Shown: positions 33,204 to 45,654, counted from the first letter of the stretch. The stretch is DNA of 64,000 bases from Mytilus trossulus (GCF_036588685.1 NW_026963314.1:1109001-1173000); one strand, 5' to 3'. The notes: generated by a model from the sequence alone, not told the origin. A program made the numbers and translations.

Positions 33204-36200
33204 CTGAAATAAATAATCAAGTATCAAAATGGTTATTTCAACAAGCGGTTACCTTATTTATAATGCAGTTTACAAAAAGGATTTAATTTATAATTCAGTT
33301 TACCACTAAAAGTGACTGAATGTTGTAACATTTCTTATGTTTTGCAAACTATATAATTTAAGTAACATTTCATGACCTCAAATTTTCTCTAAGATGTTAT
33401 CGATTTATGTTTTTTTTCCACTTACAAGATTGAAAACTCATTTAACTTTTATATCAAGCTCCGAATTATCAGAGCACACAATATAAATTAAGAAAAATGA
33501 AAAATTGATATAAAGGTAAGATATTAAAATACAGTTCCATCATCTATTATCTAGTCTAACAGTGGGAATATATATCTGTTTCATGCTACCTTTAAATCAT
33601 GCGCAAGACAAAAGATAAATCTATTCATAGGCTACATTACACTAATCACGAGTTTTGGGGCTCCTCCTTTATAAAGTTTACACAGACGTGTCGCTGGATT
33701 CCTGTTTCGTATGTCTCATATATCCATGGCTTGTAGTTTTAAAACGGTAAAAGTAAACTGGTCAACAATTTTGATCTTTCGGTTAGATATGTTTAAATAT
33801 GCTGTGCTTGCTTTTAAATAAATAACTTCAATATATGAATAGAGGCGTTTTTGAAATCCCAGCTGCAGTTATCCAAATGTTTAAACACCTGGTCCTAATT
33901 GCCATAAACTTTATAACGCATTTATTGTTTTTGTACAGTTATCCAAATGTTTAAACACCTGGCACACCTGGTCCTAATTGTCATAAACCTTATAAAGCAT
34001 TTAGTGTTTTTGTACAGAGAAAATATGAATTCAATGTTTTCGGTTCATCTTTTGTTTACCCACAGCTCTAAAATGGTAGAGGTAGTTGGAGAAAACTTGT
34101 CAAAATTCCTAAAGTAGAAACACATCAGCGATGTTGTTTTACAATATAAATTTGAATTGTCTCGTTCTTCAGTATTTACATTTTAAATGCATTCTCAGTA
34201 ATTTCTCGTCTTGAAAATGAATGAAATATTTGCCACTGAACGTAAAGCAAACAATAATGAAACAATCTATCGTTTATGAGCTTACACTTCAGACAACGGT
34301 TTCTCTGCCTATTGTAGTAATCTTGTTTAATGAAAGATTTATCATGAACACAGCTTTATTTTTATGAACGATCGGAAACATGAATATAATGTCAAGTTAA
34401 AGCTTAGCACAGGATGTCTGTTGGTTACATAAAAGAGCAGGTTTTGGAAGGGAGCTCCATGTCTATTCAAGATAGAATCGGTTTAAATCTCTCCGTTTAA
34501 CATGTTGAAGCGCCTATGTTTGGCTTCAATGGTATGTTCGGTTTTGTAGGATGTATAAATACGCATCCACGTCCAACCAGATTTTGGACGCAAAATATAT
34601 TGACCCCTGAAGGAAAATGACACTTTCTGCAGTTTTATATTAAAACGGTTTCGGTGATCTATTTCTAATTCGAAGCACTTCTTTTGACTCTGTAACATGT
34701 CATTGTTGTGTGGCTTTCAAACTCATTAGTTCCAAAATTGTGCCCTTATGTGTGTTTATGTAATCAATTAATCTTTGTCATTAAATCTTATGTCATGAAG
34801 TAATACCTAATTGATATCATCTATGCAAATTTTCGGCTGAATGGAATGTTTAATTACGCAATTCTGTAAAGGAGAGTATCAAGTTATCGATAAAGAAACA
34901 TCGGAAACCTCTCCGAGTCCAGCTTTCTGCCTATATCCAACAAACTTTTATTTCATGAAATAATTGCCACTTAACGTTAAGCTAGTACTAATTGAGGAAT
35001 CAATCGTATTTCCGTAAATTGATTGTTTGTTGCTTACCGTCCAATTGTAAATGATTTCTGCATGTTCTTGACGATATCAGTTAACAGTAAATATGGGTAA
35101 TTCCGGGATAGAAGTGTTGTATATTTTGACTGCAATTGATTGTGAATTGGAAAGTGACAGAATATATTGATGTGCAATAGACAATTTTCTCACCCCGCTT
35201 TAGAGGTATTGCAAAGGTTCCAACGTAAAGAAAATATGGCATTGCCTCCATGAGACATCGGATTCAACATTCCAGATCTAAACTTACGTGGCTGTGTACT
35301 TGTACATCACTCTCAACCAAGGGGATATCCCGTATTTTGCCAAGGTTTTATTGGCAGTTGCGGTCGGAAGAGGACCAATAGTGACCACGACGGAATGAGA
35401 ACCTTAGTTTATTAGTTGTTGCACCATTGACCAACGTCGAATTTAAAACATAATTACTTTTAAATCATGACAGTTCCGAAGCACCGCATACTGAGCTTGG
35501 GCTTAACATGGAGTATTGGTGTCAGCCCAGTGCAAGTAAAATAAAAAATAACACTTTTGGCTTTACTATTATTTACTAATCCTTTTATCAGCTCTTTAAT
35601 GCTTAGTATAAGATTGTGGACTGACGGCAAGAAGCATCACTGAAAAAAATGTTTATTGCCGAAATGCATGTGGTGCAATAAAACAATACCGTTAAAGCTG
35701 TAGTTAACAGGGAATGTTATACTGTGTTGGACCGTAAGCTTAATTATTGTATAGGACAAATTCCTCTTTGCCTGGAATCTTAATTTTGTTATTAATTTCC
35801 GAATTCATCAAAAGTCATTAAATGAGAATGTTTATAATATCCTTAAATTTCCATCTTTATTTCTAAAGCCGATTAAAAGAATACAAGAAATCATTGTTTT
35901 AATAACTTTAAAAAATTTTATATTCGCATCAAAGCTTGAAAATTTTTACATTTAATGCGAAACAACACAGATTGTCAAAAAATAGTCATGTTAAAACATA
36001 TAGAAGAAAGATATGTTGCTACTTAATATAAATATTCGCATTTGGTAAGGCTGTGGCATTTGCATATACAAAAACATTATTGTTATAAGTTTACACGTTT
36101 TGCTATTGCTGTAGCCTAATAACGCCATCCATCAAACCTCATTTAAATGTATGCCATGATTATTCCTGTGTCTCCTTACTTAACATCATCAAAATATCTG

Positions 36201-36478
36201 ACAGAAAAAAGTAACCTATGTGTAAACAATAACAAAAGAGAGATATATTTGTGGAAAACACATTAACTTGAAAAACTTTTGAAGTCATCTATCCAACTAA
36301 TTCTTGTAAGTCTGAATAAAGGAACGCCCGCCTTCCATGTTGTTCCCTGGATATAAAGTAGAATATTCGAAAGACAAGACTTTTGAGTAATAACACCATT
36401 TATACACGTTGTAGTAACAATACAACAACGATTAGAAGATAAAGGTTCAAAAGGAGAATATATAGATATTCATACTAC
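33204..36478 (-). other. Intron 3 of the NHL-protein gene
   Basis: About 3.3 kb between two phase-matched splice sites. It holds a tandem duplication of about 77 bp at 33865-34016 (CAGTTATCCAAATGTTTAAA twice). The rest is unassigned; the open frames are short and lack splice signals. Confidence 0.6.
33865..34016. repeat. Short tandem duplication
   Basis: CAGTTATCCAAATGTTTAAA through GTTTTTGTACAG is present twice in tandem. The second copy has an extra ACACCTGGC. Confidence 0.9.
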
Positions 36479-36536
36479 CTGGATTTTGGTCATCCTGTGT
36501 AGTTTTAATTTTCGCTCTGTCGGGAATCTCTTTAAC
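36479..36536 (-). CDS. NHL-protein gene, exon 3 (58 bp)
   Basis: Flanked by TTTTGTTTTCAG and GTAGTATG, it encodes VKEIPDRAKIKTTQDDQNP plus one base. That base (G) and the AA of exon 4 make a Glu codon, so the frame continues into NEPNKEEAQ. It enters in phase 0, as exon 2 leaves. The segment is a hydrophilic, charged linker before the propeller. Because it accepts phase 0, the COR exon ending at 49122 could also splice to it. Confidence 0.75.
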
Positions 36537-36859
36537 CTGAAAACAAAAAAAAAGAAGTTTAATTGAATACTAAAACGACATGATTACAATATAGCTTTAC
36601 TATTCATAATGTTTTACTGAACATCTAACAAGTATGATAATTAGGGAGGTTATGCAAAATTAAAACTGTAAGGTATCTTATAGAACTACATGTAAACTAG
36701 TTGCCAATATAGTTACTGCATATGTATGCTTTACTGTTTTGGTGATCAGTCAGTAATCCGTCACAGATAGGTAAAGTTCATATCACCAAGCCGTCACTGA
36801 TAAGACAAGTTGATATCACCAAGCCGTCAAACTTATAATGTGAAGACTGGCTGATCGGT

Positions 36860-37025
36860 GTTTTTGGATTGAACTTTACTTATTACATTGTCTTATCGGG
36901 GTCTTTTATAGCTGACTATGCGGTGTGGACTTGGCTTATTGTTGAAGGCCGTACGGTGACCTATAGTTGTTTTATATGTCTGTGTCATTTTGGTCTCTTG
37001 TGGACAGTTGTCTCATTGTCAATCC
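36860..37025 (+). repeat. Dispersed repeat family E
   Basis: TATCGGGGTCTTTTATAGCT, GACTATGCGGTGTGGACTTG and CAGTTGTCTCATTGTCAATC. Sister copies are at 31338-31695, 37900-38015 and 56700-56950, and reversed at 29722, 40385, 43450 and 52318. Confidence 0.75.
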
Positions 37026-37027
37026 TA

Positions 37028-37340
37028 CACAGGCAAAATTGCAACGCATGTAAACACATGTTTACCAGGAATTTACTGTACGTTTCTAAACATGTCAGAA
37101 ACGCATGTTTGGAGCACCGTACGTTAAACGCATGTTTGGAGAACGTATTGTTTACATGCGTTTATGGAAAACATGCGTTTGAAAACACGTGGTAAACGGA
37201 TGTTTATGTGAAACATGCGTTTGAAAACACATGATAAACGCATGTTCATGGTAACCATATGTTTGAGAACATATGGCTAACAGATGATCATAAACCGTAT
37301 GGTAAACATATGTTTGGATGATGGTTGCTTTACTTCCAGT
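37028..37340. repeat. Left foldback cluster
   Basis: A dense run of 12-base palindrome-like units (AAACGCATGTTT, AAACACATGTTT, AACATATGGTAAAC), spaced about 20-25 bp, inside the TIR start at 37028. Confidence 0.85.
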
Positions 37341-38131
37341 TGCAGGTCAGATGCATATTCAGGCTATGAGATCATGATAATCAGAATTGAGCTCCAACCC
37401 TAATTTGTATAAGACTGACACCCTAACTCACAAAGTAATAGTTTGCAGGAAGATATGTCTCCCTACCTGGACACAAAATTCTGACTATGTGTTGATTCAG
37501 TCTGCTCTTACTTCTTAACGCTTTTTGCCTAGAAAAGCAGCTTATACCAGTTTTCAAGTCTTTGCATTGACTCGGTCCCTGTTTGAACCTTTAATATCCT
37601 CCTGCAATCAAGGCAAGCACTTTCAGACTAACTAAGGTGTTCTAATAACATGTAGGATATATGAACAAAACATGTCATGATGTGAATTATTCTTTTGAAA
37701 TAAAACTTTCATGGTATCAATTCTATTGCATCATATGTGCATTTCGTCTGAATGCAGATGTTTTAATCAATAAAGAATCTACAGCTTTACAGTTTGCACT
37801 TTGACATGAGTTTTTTAAGGATTTTTAAGAGCGCTTACAATTTATATCATTAAGATGAGAACCCCTTAACCATCCCATCAGTTTAAAATTAAACCCATTT
37901 CTATACATCCGTGTTGAAGGCCGTACTTTAATTAACCTATAATGGTTTACTTTTTAAATTGTTATTTGGATGGAGAGTTGTCTCATTGGCACTCACACCA
38001 CATCTTCCTATACCTATGTTTTCTTAAAATGGCATGATTGATAATAAATTCTCATCTTTGGTAACAGAATATATTTTAAAAATTTGTTAACAGTATAATC
38101 AAATGTACATATATGTAACAAAAGTTAAAGT

Positions 38132-38185
38132 CTATTTCTTCATCTTTTTTTTTCTTCTTTTAACAGTTTCTTTCCATGGCTGATT
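38132..38185 (-). CDS. Candidate alternative terminal exon
   Basis: After a good acceptor (TGCATTTATTTCAG) the frame reads NQPWKETVKRRKKKMKK and stops at TAG (38132-38134). It accepts phase 0, so either exon 2 of the NHL gene or the COR exon could splice here and end in a short, very basic tail. Nothing else supports it. Confidence 0.25.
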   Translation of the reverse strand, partial: NQPWKETVKRRKKKMKK

Positions 38186-38561
38186 CTGAAATAAATGCAA
38201 GATGCAAATTTTATAATAACAGCAACTAACTATCAATATATTTTGATTTTAAAACAAGCAAAATAATCAAATTAAGGTTAATATTATTATTACTTACAGT
38301 GATACATGAACATCTGTATATTTACAAGCATTCTGTCAGTATTGCATTACAATTTATCGGACCACAGCTGAATTATCACGTTGTGATTGGTTAAACACCG
38401 TCATGTGGTGACCCCTATGAGACAGTTTGGGGTTAGTCAGTTTCATAAGAGGTCCATGACACGTTAATGGTGACGTCATCTATTAATGTTGTTGTATTTC
38501 ATTGTTAATTTTTTCAACAGAACGCAGAACAAAAGTCTGGTGTCCGATAAATTTGTTATAC

Positions 38562-38687
38562 GGTTAACTACTGACCCCCTACAGATCCATAGAGGGTGAA
38601 TAAAATTAATAGGGGATTTGGCCTCTGGCCTCACCCCCTATGGATTTCACTAACCCTCTATGGATCTGTAGGGGTCAGTAGCTAACC
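38562..38687. repeat. Large imperfect palindrome (hairpin)
   Basis: The arm GGTTAACTACTGACCCCCTA continues CAGATCCATAGAGGGT (38562-38597). It is complementary to 38653-38687, with one base missing and one mismatch. The loop has a second, weaker palindrome around GGCCTCTGGCC. Confidence 0.9.
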
Positions 38688-38757
38688 ATATTACTTATAA
38701 TATAGTCCCCTACCAGTTAAATTTCATTGTATTGGAACATATTTCTAACTTTATCTA

Positions 38758-38965
38758 CTGTGGATTCATTATTATTCGTTGGATACCAATTTTCGTGGAT
38801 TTCATGTGAACAGTTGAACCACGAAATTAAAAGTTCAACAAATGACAATTTTTCCTATGGCTTGTATGCAGACTTCAGCAAAACCACGAAATTAAATATC
38901 CACAAACCTGTAAGTTTTCCTCAATCCACGAAAATTGGTACCCACAAAAATAAATGAATCCACAG
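38758..38965. mobile_element. 208-bp MITE with TA duplication
   Basis: The ends CTGTGGATTCATTATTATTC and the complement of CTGTGGATTCATTTATTTTT are flanked by TA (38756-38757, 38966-38967). Subterminal ACCAATTTTCGTGGA is mirrored on the other side. No coding capacity. I associate this type with widespread invertebrate MITEs. Confidence 0.88.
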
Positions 38966-39103
38966 TATAACTTGTCATGGTGTAACATGTGTAAACTATA
39001 TAACAAATATCAAATCAAAGTGTTGAAAACTAATTATTTAAGTGAATTTTGTAAGACCAAGGACCATTATTATGCTCAAAATCATTACACCAGAAAAAAA
39101 TAT

Positions 39104-39535
39104 AGGCTCTCAAGAGCCTGTATCGCTCACCTGATTCTACCTGGGTTTTTGAAATCATATAAAAAAAAGATAAAATTTGGCTACAAAGTAACAACACTTG
39201 GCCAGCACCTCATTAAGAAAGGAACATTTATGCTATGTTTGGTTTCATTCCATTCAGTGGTTCTCTAAAAGAAGTCATTTGTATGCATTTCCCATAGGGT
39301 CCTATGTTAAACTAAGTCCCCCACTGGCGGCCATCTTGAATGATGGATCGGCTACAAAGTAACAACACTTGGTCAGCACCTCATAAGAAACATTCATGCC
39401 ATGTTTGGTTTCATTCCATTCAGTGGTTCTCTAGAAGAAGTTCAAAATGTAAAATGTTAACGACGACGACGGACAACAACGGACGCCAAGTGATGAGAAA
39501 AGCTCACTTAGCCCTTCGGGCCAGGTAAGCTAAAA
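39104..39535 (+). repeat. Family B repeat with a different core
   Basis: Same head (AGGCTCTCAAGAGCCTGTAT, CGCTCACCTG) and tail (GACGCCAAGTGATGAG, CTCACTTAGCCCTTCGGGCC, AAGCTAAAA) as the 7107 and 41130 copies. The core is two units of about 170 bp with GGCTACAAAGTAACAACACT. Confidence 0.85.
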
Positions 39536-40974
39536 ATTAAACTGGATCTGTTACTTGTCATGATAAAACAATATCATATCAATATCTTCAAGCATGAAGA
39601 AACAATTCCTGCAAGAATGTGTCCATAGACTAGTTCATGAATGCCCCACTTGCACTATCATTTTCTTTGTTCAGTGACCATGAAATTGGGAACAAAGCTC
39701 TTATTTGGCATTAAATTTACACAGATCATATCATTGGACTTCAACTTCATCAAAAACTACTTTGACCAAAAATTTTAACCTGAAGAAAGACAGACAGAGA
39801 AAGCAATGCACAAACCGAGAAACAAAATGCCCATACATATAAAAGGGGCATAAAAAAGTGAGGAAAACTGGATGGACAGACCACAGAAAGCCTTCAAAGG
39901 GAACTAAAAAGTTAAAACCATTGAAAATCACATATATCAGAATACCTATTTAAACAGTGATTTTTTTTTTCTTCTCAAATAACTACAATTTCTGTTTGCA
40001 TCCTCAACTGTCACCTTTCTCTAGTTGAAATTGTTTGATATACTTTACATGTCATTTTTAAAGCATAAAGGTACATGTTTAATGTGTTTTGTCTAACTAA
40101 TATGAACTTCCTAATAATCCAAATTGCAAAATAATTATGTTTTAAATTTTACTACTTTTTTATTGTTGAGGGCAAAGAAATTCAAAAGTAACATTGTAAT
40201 CCCACATGTAGCATTAATTCTGCACCACGAATATTGGCTGATGTGCAATGGATTAACACAGTAGCGCAAATTTTGATTAAGCCGAAGTGCGATGATGGCA
40301 TTGTGACACTTTTTTATCGATAAAATTGCAGAATTGCTAAGGTGGTAATTTGAATTTGTTTATCATATTTTCTATGTTATTTTTTAATAGATATAGGAAG
40401 ATGTGGCCGCATCATGTGGTGTGAGTGCCAATGAGACAACTCTCCATCCAAATGTTTACATGTGAATTTGGTCAAGGAAAATCCTGTTTACCACCCACTT
40501 CATTTAGTGGTGATATAATTTGATTGGTTGAGGTCACAAGTTGATAAAACATTCATATATATATATATATATATATATACAACTTTTTTATTGAATATAA
40601 TTAACCGCATTATTTAACTTATTTTGCATTGTCATTGTTCACAACTATTACTGTATATATTCTATATTTAAACATAATACCTTGTCTTAACTTGCTCATG
40701 CTGGTGTCCATGTACTGTGTCTAATATTTTCCCCTTTTCTTTACTTTTCTTCACTTATATATGTTCCATTTCTCCCAAAAGTAAAAAAAACTCAACTTCA
40801 TCAGGCCCATTGACCATGTTGACATATATTAGCTTGTTTTTGTGGAAAAATGACCTCTGAAATTAAAACAATTAAAATATTGATTTTATTACAATTTACT
40901 GATTTAAGGATTATCTTATGTACCTATGTTTAGTAAACCAGATGCTCTGCAAGGCACAGCTTTATAAGATTGCT
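39536..40974. other. Intronic or intergenic AT-rich DNA
   Basis: No gene seen. Contains a reverse family E fragment (about 40385-40455, GAGTGCCAATGAGACAACTC) and an AT dinucleotide run at 40551-40580. Confidence 0.5.
40551..40580. repeat. AT dinucleotide microsatellite
   Basis: About 12-14 uninterrupted AT/TA steps. Confidence 0.95.
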
Positions 40975-41135
40975 GAGGTCAAACCCTGAACATGTGGAGC
41001 AAGTATGACACAACATTTAAGCTTGATACAGCTCTGAATTTGGATTGTGATTAAATAGATGACACAACATAGGTTTCTGACACAGAATAAATATGTGGTC
41101 TAAGAACTTAAACTTAAAAACTTAAAAATTTTAAA
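40975..41135 (-). repeat. Dispersed repeat matching 10505-10650 in reverse
   Basis: TGACACAACATAGGTTTCTG and TTAAGCTTGATACAGCTCTG are complementary to the 10.5-kb region. Confidence 0.8.
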
Positions 41136-42215
41136 TTGGAAAAATGGTAAAAAATTGACTATAAAGGGCAATAACTACTTCAGGGGTCAACTGACCATTT
41201 TGGTCCTGTTGACTTATTTGTAAATCTTACTTTGCTGAACATTTTTGCTGTTTACAGTTTATCTCTATCCATAATAATATTAAAGATAATTTCCAAAAAC
41301 AGCAAAATTTCTTTAAAATTACCAATTCAGGGGCAGCATCCCAACAACGGGTTGTCCCATTCATCTTAAAATTTTAGGGCAGATAGATCTTGACCAGATA
41401 AACAATTTTACCCCATGTCAGATTTGCTCTAAATGCGTTGGTTTTTGAGTTATAACCAAAAACTGCATTTAACCTCCATGTTCTATTTTTAGCCGTGGCG
41501 GCAATGTTTTTTGATGAAATGGGAATCTTGGTTTGATGCTGGGTCAGCGGACGCATTTTTCAAACTAGATACCCTAAAGATGATTGTGTCTAAGTTTGGA
41601 TTAATTTGGCCCGATAGTTTCAGAGGAGAAGATTTTTGTAAAACATGGAAATTAATGAAAAATGATTAAAAATTGACTATAAAGGGCAATAACTCCTAAA
41701 GGGGTCAACTGACCATTTTGGTCATGTTGACTTATTTGAAATCTTACTTTGCTGAACATTATTGCTGTTTACAGTTTATCTCCATCTATAATTATAATAT
41801 TCAAGATAATAACCAAAAACAGTAAAATGTCCTTAAAACTACCAGTTTAGGGGCAGCAACCCATCAAGGGGTTGTCCGATTCATCTGAAAATTTCAGGGC
41901 AGATAGATCTTGACCTGATAAACAATTTTACTGCATGTCAGATTTGCTCTAATTTTTTTGGTTTTTGAGTTATAAGCCAAAAACTGCATTTTACCCCTAT
42001 GTTCTATTTTTAGCCATGGCGGCCATGTTTTTTGATGAAATGGGAATTAAAACACAAACTTTATTCTAGATACCCTAGGAATCAATCAGATGAAGTTTGG
42101 TTTGAATTGGTTCTGTAGTTTCAGAGGAAGAGACTTTTGTAAATGTTAACGACGACAGACGCAGGACGACGACGGACGCCAAGTGATGGGAAAAGCTCAC
42201 TGGCCCAGTGAGCTA
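41136..42215 (+). repeat. Family B core repeats with tail, two tandem units
   Basis: Two units of about 515 bp start at TTGACTATAAAGGGCAATAA (about 41156 and 41672), followed by the GACGACGGACGCCAAGTGAT tail. The closing hairpin GCTCACTGGCCCAGTGAGC is a perfect palindrome followed by TAAAAA. Confidence 0.85.
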
Positions 42216-42655
42216 AAAATGCTTAATTGGGACCTTTTTTTTGGCCCCTTATTCCAAAACTGTTTGGACCAAAACTCCCAAAATCAATCCTAACCTTCCT
42301 TTTGTGGTCCTAAACCTTATGGTCATAGAAATTTCATAGATTTCTGTTGACTTATAAATACTAAAGTTATTGTGCGAAAAATAAGAAAAATGCTTATTTG
42401 GGCCCTTTTTGGCCCCTTATTCCTAAACTGTTGGGACCAAAACTCCCAAAATCAATCCCAACCTTCCTTTTATGGTCATTAACCTTGTGTTTAAATTTCA
42501 TAGATTTCTATACTTGATTGTAAAGAGAGCTTCCAATTAAAATAAATAGTATGTTACTGCTAACATGGTTAATTTTCAAACTAACCCAAGAATAAAAAAT
42601 GTCACCTCTATGTCCTCAACATTTACTTGTACATGTACGTACATTGTACATGTAA

Positions 42656-42859
42656 GGGACGACATCAAATAGTTTGGGGGTGGGGGGTTTAAAATTCTGC
42701 AAGTTTTGTAAATCTAAAATCGATATTTACATATATATCACTATTGGTAAATCAATTTTTCCCAAATTAAGTTAAGAGGGGGGTGTGGGGGTCAGTGAAA
42801 AAACTATGTGAAGTAAGTTTTTTATCCTACATTGTACATTGATTTTTTGATGTCGTCCC
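42656..42859. mobile_element. 204-bp MITE, PIF/Harbinger-like
   Basis: The ends GGGACGACATCAAATAG and the complement of GGGACGACATCAAAAAA are flanked by TAA on both sides (42653-42655, 42860-42862). A TAA/TTA duplication with GGG-starting TIRs is typical of PIF/Harbinger. The interior has G-rich runs and no coding frame. Confidence 0.8.
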
Positions 42860-42915
42860 TAAGTCTGAAAACAAAAAAATATTTAAACAACTTAAACATA
42901 ACTTTCATGACATAC

Positions 42916-43007
42916 CTCTAATCATACATTTGCAATGTTTCATTGGCCATGTTGGCTGCTGCTCCTTATTTGCACATGAATCAATACAGCACTTTTCAAA
43001 TCCACTA
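42916..43007 (-). CDS. Candidate Cys-rich exon, alternative to exon 2
   Basis: Opens after CTAG at 43007 and ends at a good donor (GAG then GTATG) at 42916. It reads SGFEKCCIDSCANKEQQPTW then PMKHCKCMIR, with one base at each end. Exon 2 of the NHL gene has a similar GCCIDC. The phases (1 nt in, 1 nt out) would allow exon 1 to splice here and then directly to exon 4. The acceptor has no real pyrimidine tract. Confidence 0.25.
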
Positions 43008-43054
43008 CTAGTCTAGATACAAATGTACATGTATAAATATAGAAATCATCGCCT

Positions 43055-43122
43055 CTAATGACTTCTGTTTTGTTGATTATTTTCCACTACTTCTTTAAGT
43101 GCTTGTACTTTCTTTAAAAATG
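43055..43122 (-). CDS. Candidate short terminal exon
   Basis: A strong acceptor (ATTTTTCTTTTAG) at 43122 is followed by FLKKVQALKEVVENNQQNRS then H and a TAG stop (43055-43057). It needs one base from the exon before. The candidate 5' exon at 46898-46925 supplies one and gives a 31-residue peptide starting MMRSRKQLAA. Helical, charged composition. Unproven. Confidence 0.2.
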
Positions 43123-43449
43123 CTAAAAGAAAAATGTTTAAATGCATAAACATGATAAAAGGAAGTTATGATACATGTAACTGGCAAAATTGCCTCACTT
43201 TGACATTTCAAAATAAGACTAACAGATTTGCCCTAAAAAATATGACTTTATAAAAAGCATTTCATCAATTATTCTAATGTTCTTCTGCATCATTTCAAAT
43301 CAATATGATCAATACGACATTTTAATGAATGAACTGGTTATATTGCATCTTTGATTTTGTCAATTAATGTCAATCTTTGGGCAATAAACATAATGCATTT
43401 ACATGTATTAACATGATTAAGGAATTTGAAATTTTAAGTTACATGTATA

Positions 43450-43580
43450 TATGAAGATGTGGTATGAGTGCCAATGAGACAACTCTCCATCAAAATAACA
43501 ATTTATAAATGTAAATTATAGGTCAAGGTACGGCCTTTAGCATAGAGCCTTGGCTCACACCGAACAGCAAGTATAGTATC
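43450..43580 (-). repeat. Dispersed repeat family E, reverse
   Basis: ATGAAGATGTGGTATGAGTG, CCAATGAGACAACTCTCCAT and CACACCGAACAGCAAGTA. Confidence 0.8.
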
Positions 43581-44078
43581 ACAATTTTGTGCTGTATTCG
43601 TGTCAGTTCTGACTTTAATACACCTATGTAGATAATAAAATTGAGAATGGAAATGGGGAATATCTATACATTAAATGTCTATCAAACCATCTAATGCCCA
43701 ATTTTTTTAATTTCTATAGAATTACAACCACATGATTAATTATCTGCCTTTTCACAATGAAAATGACATGAAAAAAAAATAGTATAATAACAGCATCCCC
43801 CTTTTATAAAGTGACTTGTATTTATTTTATACACTGTTAAACAATCTTTTGTGTCTGGCTTCATGCATTTAGTGATATTTCTTTTCAATTTGGTACTGGA
43901 TATTGATTGGTATGTCTTATATAAAATTATGAGTGAGTTTTAATTCATGTTTCAAACAAGCAGATAGTACATGTATATGGGTATTAAAATTAGAAAACAT
44001 TTCAGAAAAGAATACCCACTTTAGAGTGGTCCGTAACAGCGTAAGACACATGTAATCTTATTTTTTTATTTAAATTAC

Positions 44079-44199
44079 CTTTAAAGGAATTATTGAAGCA
44101 TCATCACGCATGACTGGAGAGGCCCCAGTTTGGCAGTCAATGCAACACCCCACTTTTATTAACATTTCTGGATCTGCCACTGTTGACCAATTCATCCAG
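44079..44199 (-). CDS. NHL-protein gene, exon 2
   Basis: 121 bp between TTTTCACAG and GTAATTT. The leading C completes the AG of exon 1 to a Ser codon. Then 40 codons read WMNWSTVADPEMLIKVGCCI and DCQTGASPVMRDDASIIPLK, leaving in phase 0 into exon 3. The CCIDC cluster could bind metal or form disulfides, but the spacing does not match RING or B-box fingers that I know. The other two frames have stops, and the exact phase fit on both sides supports this exon. Confidence 0.7.
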
Positions 44200-44568
44200 C
44201 TGTGAAAATGAGATAAAGGTTATGTGAAACTTGGCATTCACTACACACAAAACAGTTGACCTATTACTTATTTACTTGGAATGATCAAATTTTTACATAA
44301 ACTAAAATCAAACAGTGACTGTGTAGTGTGTATCCCAAACTCTGTGCATGTATGATTGACAAAAGGTGGTCAATGGTTTTCAGGGTGTTTGGTGGTGTTT
44401 TGGGTAACGAAAAGACCCACCCCTCTGGATTTCATGTTTTTATGCCCCAGATTTTGCAATCAGGACCCCTTCAACCCCCATAAAACACAAATACTTTGTT
44501 TACAAAATACCCTGCTCTCACAAGAAGGTCATAAATAAGGGACCGGTACCCTATTCTAACCAGCAGGG

Positions 44569-45316
44569 GGTATCGGGATCGTTCACCCTGATTACATGTT
44601 AGCCCTACATGTAGGTTCGTTCGCACTGGGTTTGTTCGCCCTGATAGTCCGTTCGCCCTGGGTTCGTTCACCCTATATTCATTTATGATATGTATATGTT
44701 ACATTAATAAACGAAATATATAAATATATATTTCAATTTATGTTCATGTATATCTATTAAAAGTTAAATACAGAATATTTGGCAAATTTATATTAATCAA
44801 ATAAAATTTTTGGCTGCATTGTTACACTTTATTTTATAATTACTTTTTATTACTATTGATTGAATTTTGATTGCTGATAAGGTATCATTTTAAATCTTTG
44901 ATATCTCTGATTGTTATATGAATTTTCTTTGATGGATTAATTATAATGAAAATAACATTTTTCTCAAAAAAAATAGTCAGCTTGGATAGATAAAAACACC
45001 GATGACAAGTGATCAATGTACAGCAGTGTGACTGTGTTTTTGGTATTTGTTTTACTAAGAGTAATTCAATTTGATAGTGAATGTACAGAAACTTATAACC
45101 TAGTCCTAGTAGCAGCTAGCTATAAACAACATGATAAATCGCAAATATTCGGCCAAATTGTAGACTGACTTCAACACATTCAATTATATACATGTACACA
45201 CAACGCAACACTATTTACTAAAAATTGAAATCAGGGCGAACGGACTCTGGGCGAACAGGTATTAGGGCGAACAGAAACTAGGGCGAACCGGAATCAGGGC
45301 GGACGGACCCAGATTC
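44569..45316. mobile_element. 748-bp foldback element with 9-bp duplication, MULE-like
   Basis: CCAGCAGGG flanks both ends (44560-44568, 45317-45325). The ends are inverted (left ATCGTTCACCCTGATT, right the complement of GTCCGTCCGCCCTGATT). Each arm carries an array of GTTCGCCCTG-like units, five or so per side. A 9-bp duplication is typical of Mutator-like elements. The centre is AT-rich and non-coding. Confidence 0.82.
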
Positions 45317-45654
45317 CCAGCAGGGCATGAAACAGCAACCCTAATTTTTGGCATATTTGTAATATAAAAGTAATATAGGAAGTACCCCCCCTTTTTCCCA
45401 GATACAAACATACCATTCATATCTCGGATAGTGTTGTATTATTATGTTTTATGATATAAACTCATCATGCTCAATGGAACTGAAAGTTGAAGTACATGAA
45501 GTATGGAAGATGCCTTAAATTATTTACAGAGTATGGACTATGGGCGATGTGCACGGTGTGGCAGTACATGGTCGAAACAGAGAGAATTTAATGCTTACAT
45601 CTTTCTGCTTTAAAAATCCATTTTAAAAAATGTGAATGATAAATTTATTTTTAC

